This document shows positions 59,707 through 61,893 of a DNA stretch of 61,893 nucleotides, in pieces. The notes beneath the pieces were generated by a model, which was not told the origin of the DNA, did not search any database, and saw only the letters and a list, made by a program, of their open reading frames with translations. Source of the DNA: CAYJAD01 sp964370015 (GTDB lineage: Bacteria; Desulfobacterota; Desulfovibrionia; Desulfovibrionales; Desulfovibrionaceae). The translations under genes were made by a program, and so were the position numbers. The DNA lies in contig CAYJHD010000005.1 of assembly GCA_964370015.1 (NCBI GenBank), positions 1 through 61,893 on the forward strand, in the 5' to 3' direction. Numbering within the stretch: the stretch's first letter is position 1; every line of letters starts with the position of its first letter.

Positions 59707-59934
59707 TACCTACCGAGTGTAGGTGATGTATTAGAAATGTAGCTGCATAGCGCTACGCAACATTTAGAGATGTTCTTACTACCCTTTAGCGAGGGGGGTG
59801 GCTTTGAAATCTCTATATATCAGGAATAAATGCAAGATATCTCTTAGCGAGGGGGATAGATTGTATATTCCTTAGAACTAGAGGCATTTGAAGACACTTC
59901 TTAGCGAGGGGGGTGCTTTAGATGTCTCTTTTTT
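59707..59934 (+). ncRNA. Candidate sigma-54-dependent small RNA with three identical loops
   Basis: About 228 bases. H1: ACCTAC (59708-59713) / GTAGGT (59719-59724). H2: GTAGC (59739-59743) / GCTAC (59752-59756) inside AAAT/ATTT. H3: AGAGAT (59766-59771) / ATCTCT (59809-59814) with inner CTACCC (59779-59784) / GGGTGG (59796-59801). H4: TATC / GATA around 59839-59859. H5: AGACA (59892-59896) / TGTCT (59923-59927) with inner CACTTC / GGGGTG, followed by CTTTTTT, a terminator. H3, H4 and H5 each show TTAGCGAGG in the loop. There is no open frame of note. This looks like a regulatory RNA that offers three copies of one binding site. Confidence 0.6.
59786..59913 (+). repeat. Three tandem TTAGCGAGGGGG motifs
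   Basis: Identical 12-base cores at 59786, 59844 and 59901, spaced 58 and 57 bases. The intervening bases differ but keep complementary arms. These are the loops of H3-H5 of the candidate RNA. Confidence 0.85.
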
Positions 59935-60106
59935 CGTTTTTTTTACTTTTTTGAGTGTGAGAATATAATTTAAGAGCGATAAGCCATACGGGCATGAGTT
60001 TCAGCAAAAGCCTCCGGCAGAAAGTGACAAAAAAATAGGCGCCCAAAAAATAGGCAATGCCCATAATGTTGGCATAATTTAGTGTAAGCAAAAGGTGTAC
60101 AGCCAT
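59918..60106 (-). CDS. Possible two-helix membrane peptide (uncertain)
   Basis: An open frame of 62 codons from an internal ATG at 60106 (the frame is open to 60253). The peptide is hydrophobic (IMGIAYFLGAYFFVTF, then LLLKLMPVWLIALKL) with a Lys-rich end. A weak TAGG lies before the ATG. Its 3' end overlaps the T-rich end of the small RNA on the other strand. It may be chance in AT-rich DNA, so it is given low weight. Confidence 0.25.
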   Translation of the reverse strand: MAVHLLLTLNYANIMGIAYFLGAYFFVTFCRRLLLKLMPVWLIALKLYSHTQKSKKNEKRDI

Positions 60107-60285
60107 CCTATCAAGGGCGAAGTGTGTATGTAAAAAAATATGTTCCGTTTGATGTGAGTTTTGTGACGAAAGGGTGAAGTCAATGTGACCTAAGAAAAGG
60201 GTTTTTACAGTAAAATAGTAAGTGCATTTCAGCCAAAGATGTGAGAAAAGCATATTTTGTTGGCACGTTGAGGCGAGGAGGGTGT

Positions 60286-61452
60286 ATGCGTACGATTCTA
60301 TTTACTATACTTTTAAGCGTTTTGTTGGGTGGGCAGCCAGTGTGGGCACAATCAAGTTTACACTTGTTATCTGAAGATTTCTGGGTGCAAGCCACATTGT
60401 CTGATGTGCAACAGGTTGTTAACGCTGGGGAAGATGTCAATGCTCAAGATGAAGAGGAAAACACGCCTTTGCTCATGGCCGCACGTCATGCGCAAGACCC
60501 TGCCATAATCCGCTGGTTGGTGGCCAAAGGTGCCGACATTCATAAAACGCAATACGGTGCCACTCCCTTAATGCTTTGCGCCAATGTGACGGCGCATCCT
60601 GCCATCATTGAGGCTTTTTTACAGCTGGGCAGTAATGTGCAGGATGTGGATTCCATGGGGCTTTCTTCGCTCATGTATGCCAGTGCCGCCAATCCTCATG
60701 TCATGGTGGTGCAAACTTTGTTAAAATCCGGTGGCAATGTGCACGGTCGCGACGGCAACGAGTGGACTGCACTGCTATGGGCTGCCTATGGCAATAGTAA
60801 TCCACAAGTGATTGATGCCTTACTCAAAGCCGGAGCCGAGGTGGATGCGCATAAATTTGATGGCTGGACGGGCTTGATGCTGGCTGCAAAGCTCAATGAT
60901 AATCCTGACATTGTGGCAAGGCTCTTGGAGCATGGGGCAGACGTCAATGCGCGCAATAGTTCTCAAGGTACGCCTCTCATGGCGGCGGTGTCGTCTCAGG
61001 GGCGTTTAGCTGTGGTGGAATTGCTTTTGAAGGCCAAGGCCGATGTGCACGCCAGTGATGTGCAAGGCGATACGGCCTTAATAGAAGCTGCTGGCAGTGT
61101 GGAGCCTGAAGTGCTAAACTTACTTATTGAGGCAGGTGCCAAGGTTAATGTGCGTAATGCACGCGGCGAAACGCCTCTTATTCGGGCGGCAAGGCTTTCC
61201 ACAGATCCACAAATTATAGAAATTTTAGTGAAAAACGGCGCGCAAATAAATGAGCAGGATGACAATGGCAATACTGCTCTTATTTTAGCGGCTTCATTTA
61301 ATCCTTATGCGGAAATCATGGATACCCTCAAGGCCTTGGGGGCCGATGCCTCCATACAAAATGATGACGGCAAGATGTATAAAGATTATGCCAAGGATAG
61401 AGGGCTACTGCGCCGGCCCATACAAAATGCCTCCATTGATGATGGCGTATAA
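60286..61452 (+). CDS. Exported ankyrin-repeat protein
   Basis: 388 residues. A Sec signal peptide (1-22, ending VWAQ) directs it out of the cytoplasm. The rest is a half repeat plus nine ankyrin repeats of 33 or 34 residues, for example NTPLLMAARHAQDPAIIRWL and GNTALILAASFNPYAEIMDTL, with clear TPL and GAD(V/I)N(A) positions. It should form a solenoid that binds other proteins; exported ankyrin proteins are often linked with protection or with partner toxins or catalases, but no such gene is adjacent. ATG 60286 has GAGGAGGG upstream; the longer frame from 60241 starts without one. A terminator follows. Confidence 0.88.
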   Translation: MRTILFTILLSVLLGGQPVWAQSSLHLLSEDFWVQATLSDVQQVVNAGEDVNAQDEEENTPLLMAARHAQDPAIIRWLVAKGADIHKTQYGATPLMLCANVTAHPAIIEAFLQLGSNVQDVDSMGLSSLMYASAANPHVMVVQTLLKSGGNVHGRDGNEWTALLWAAYGNSNPQVIDALLKAGAEVDAHKFDGWTGLMLAAKLNDNPDIVARLLEHGADVNARNSSQGTPLMAAVSSQGRLAVVELLLKAKADVHASDVQGDTALIEAAGSVEPEVLNLLIEAGAKVNVRNARGETPLIRAARLSTDPQIIEILVKNGAQINEQDDNGNTALILAASFNPYAEIMDTLKALGADASIQNDDGKMYKDYAKDRGLLRRPIQNASIDDGV

Positions 61453-61465
61453 TACATTGTTTTTT

Positions 61466-61495
61466 AAGCCCATACAAATGTGTGGGCTTTTTTTA
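61466..61495 (+). terminator. Intrinsic terminator of the ankyrin gene
   Basis: Stem AAGCCCATAC (61466-61475) / GTGTGGGCTT (61480-61489), one G-T pair, then T5. Confidence 0.95.
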
Positions 61496-61850
61496 TGGAC
61501 ATATTTTCGTGGGATGCACTATGCTTTGCGTGGTGTGGAGTTTAAGGCTTTAAAAACGTGCTATGATTTTGGCAGTTTATCAAGCTTTATTCCAAGGAAG
61601 TTATAGGCGTAATAAAAATGAAAAATTTTTATTCTCTCATTGCTTTTAAATTAAGCTATCTACTCTTTTGTTCCTTTTTTCTCATGTAATTTCTTGCATA
61701 AAAGTGCCATTGTTTGTTTGACCAAGCGTTTAATATAAAGTATCTTTTTAGCGGATGTATACGTTTTTGCTCTTCTTTAATTATTTTAGTTGCATAGCTG
61801 GGTTAGGGCAAAGACGATAAGCTCAGCATGTATAAACAGAAGGAGCGTGT
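61496..61850. promoter_or_regulatory. Control region of the gene at the right edge
   Basis: 355 AT-rich bases. TTGACC followed after 17 bases by TATCTT (near 61717-61745) is a possible sigma-70 promoter. GACGATAA (61813-61820) resembles a sigma-28 -10 element but its -35 is poor. Confidence 0.35.
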
Positions 61851-61893
61851 ATGGACGGGACTGTTTCTGTGGGTTCTTTGTCAAAGACCACTT
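61851..61893 (+). CDS. 5' end of an unidentified gene (partial)
   Basis: ATG 61851 with AAGGAG five bases upstream opens a frame MDGTVSVGSLSKTT that runs off the window. The ribosome site is strong, so a gene is likely, but 14 residues do not allow identification. Confidence 0.6.
   Translation, partial: MDGTVSVGSLSKTT

Noticed and set aside
59786..59913. CRISPR-like array
   Set aside because: The core is only 12 bases, there are three copies, the intervening parts pair with each other, and no cas gene is present.

Overview
The window looks like chromosomal DNA of a moderately low-GC anaerobe of the Desulfovibrionaceae type. The evidence is a single-chain pyruvate:ferredoxin oxidoreductase beside pta-ackA, a tungstate ABC importer, a TAXI-type TRAP transporter, tatBC followed by hisBA, an AMMECR1 protein, flagellar fliD-fliS and many short-spaced operons. 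The taxon is inferred from gene content; no rRNA or tRNA gene was seen. Almost everything is housekeeping or central metabolism; I saw no phage, insertion sequence, CRISPR array or plasmid module.

Layout. 1-3.1 kb: a cysteine-pair-rich metal permease divergent from an ArsR regulator with an operator between them, then a nitronate monooxygenase-like protein. 3.1-6.1 kb: a 28-residue membrane peptide and a hybrid histidine kinase. 6.3-9.4 kb: pal, a 2-hydroxyacid dehydrogenase, an amidohydrolase and an AMMECR1 protein. 9.5-16.5 kb: ackA, pta and por on the minus strand, which together convert pyruvate to acetate with ATP formation. 17-18.2 kb: an FKBP isomerase and a PEP-CTERM protein behind a sigma-54-like promoter. 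18.3-24.2 kb: tupCBA, a glycosyltransferase, an unknown protein and ilvD. 24.5-28.7 kb: fliD (sigma-28 promoter) and fliS. 29-36 kb: guaB, guaA, tatB, tatC, hisB, hisA, panD. 36-39.7 kb: a glycosyltransferase and thiSGH. 39.8-43.6 kb: ffh, rpsP, khpA, rimM, mutM. 43.9-47.7 kb: an amino-acid binding protein, a zinc-ribbon membrane protein, cysK and gdhA. 48-52.5 kb: a Fur regulator, a cyclophilin and a TRAP system. 52.8-59.3 kb: ftsY, a MoaE-like protein, a 914-residue membrane protein with a CCHC zinc knuckle, and asnS. 59.3-61.9 kb: a long intergenic region, an ankyrin-repeat protein and the first codons of another gene.

The most interesting part is 59.3-59.94 kb. A consensus sigma-54 promoter (59681-59696) directly follows the asnS terminator and precedes about 225 bases that fold into stem-loops. 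Three of them, 57-58 bases apart, expose the same TTAGCGAGGGGG loop, and the last ends in a T-run. This reads as an undescribed sigma-54-dependent small RNA. Two families of non-coding repeats were also found: family R, three copies, each downstream of a gene in the same relative orientation and two of them beside a duplicated terminator sequence; and family B, two palindromic MITE-like copies with terminal inverted repeats and one compensated base pair.

Start codons were chosen by Shine-Dalgarno spacing and family N-termini, so several genes are shorter than their longest open frame. All functional names rest on sequence reading only.
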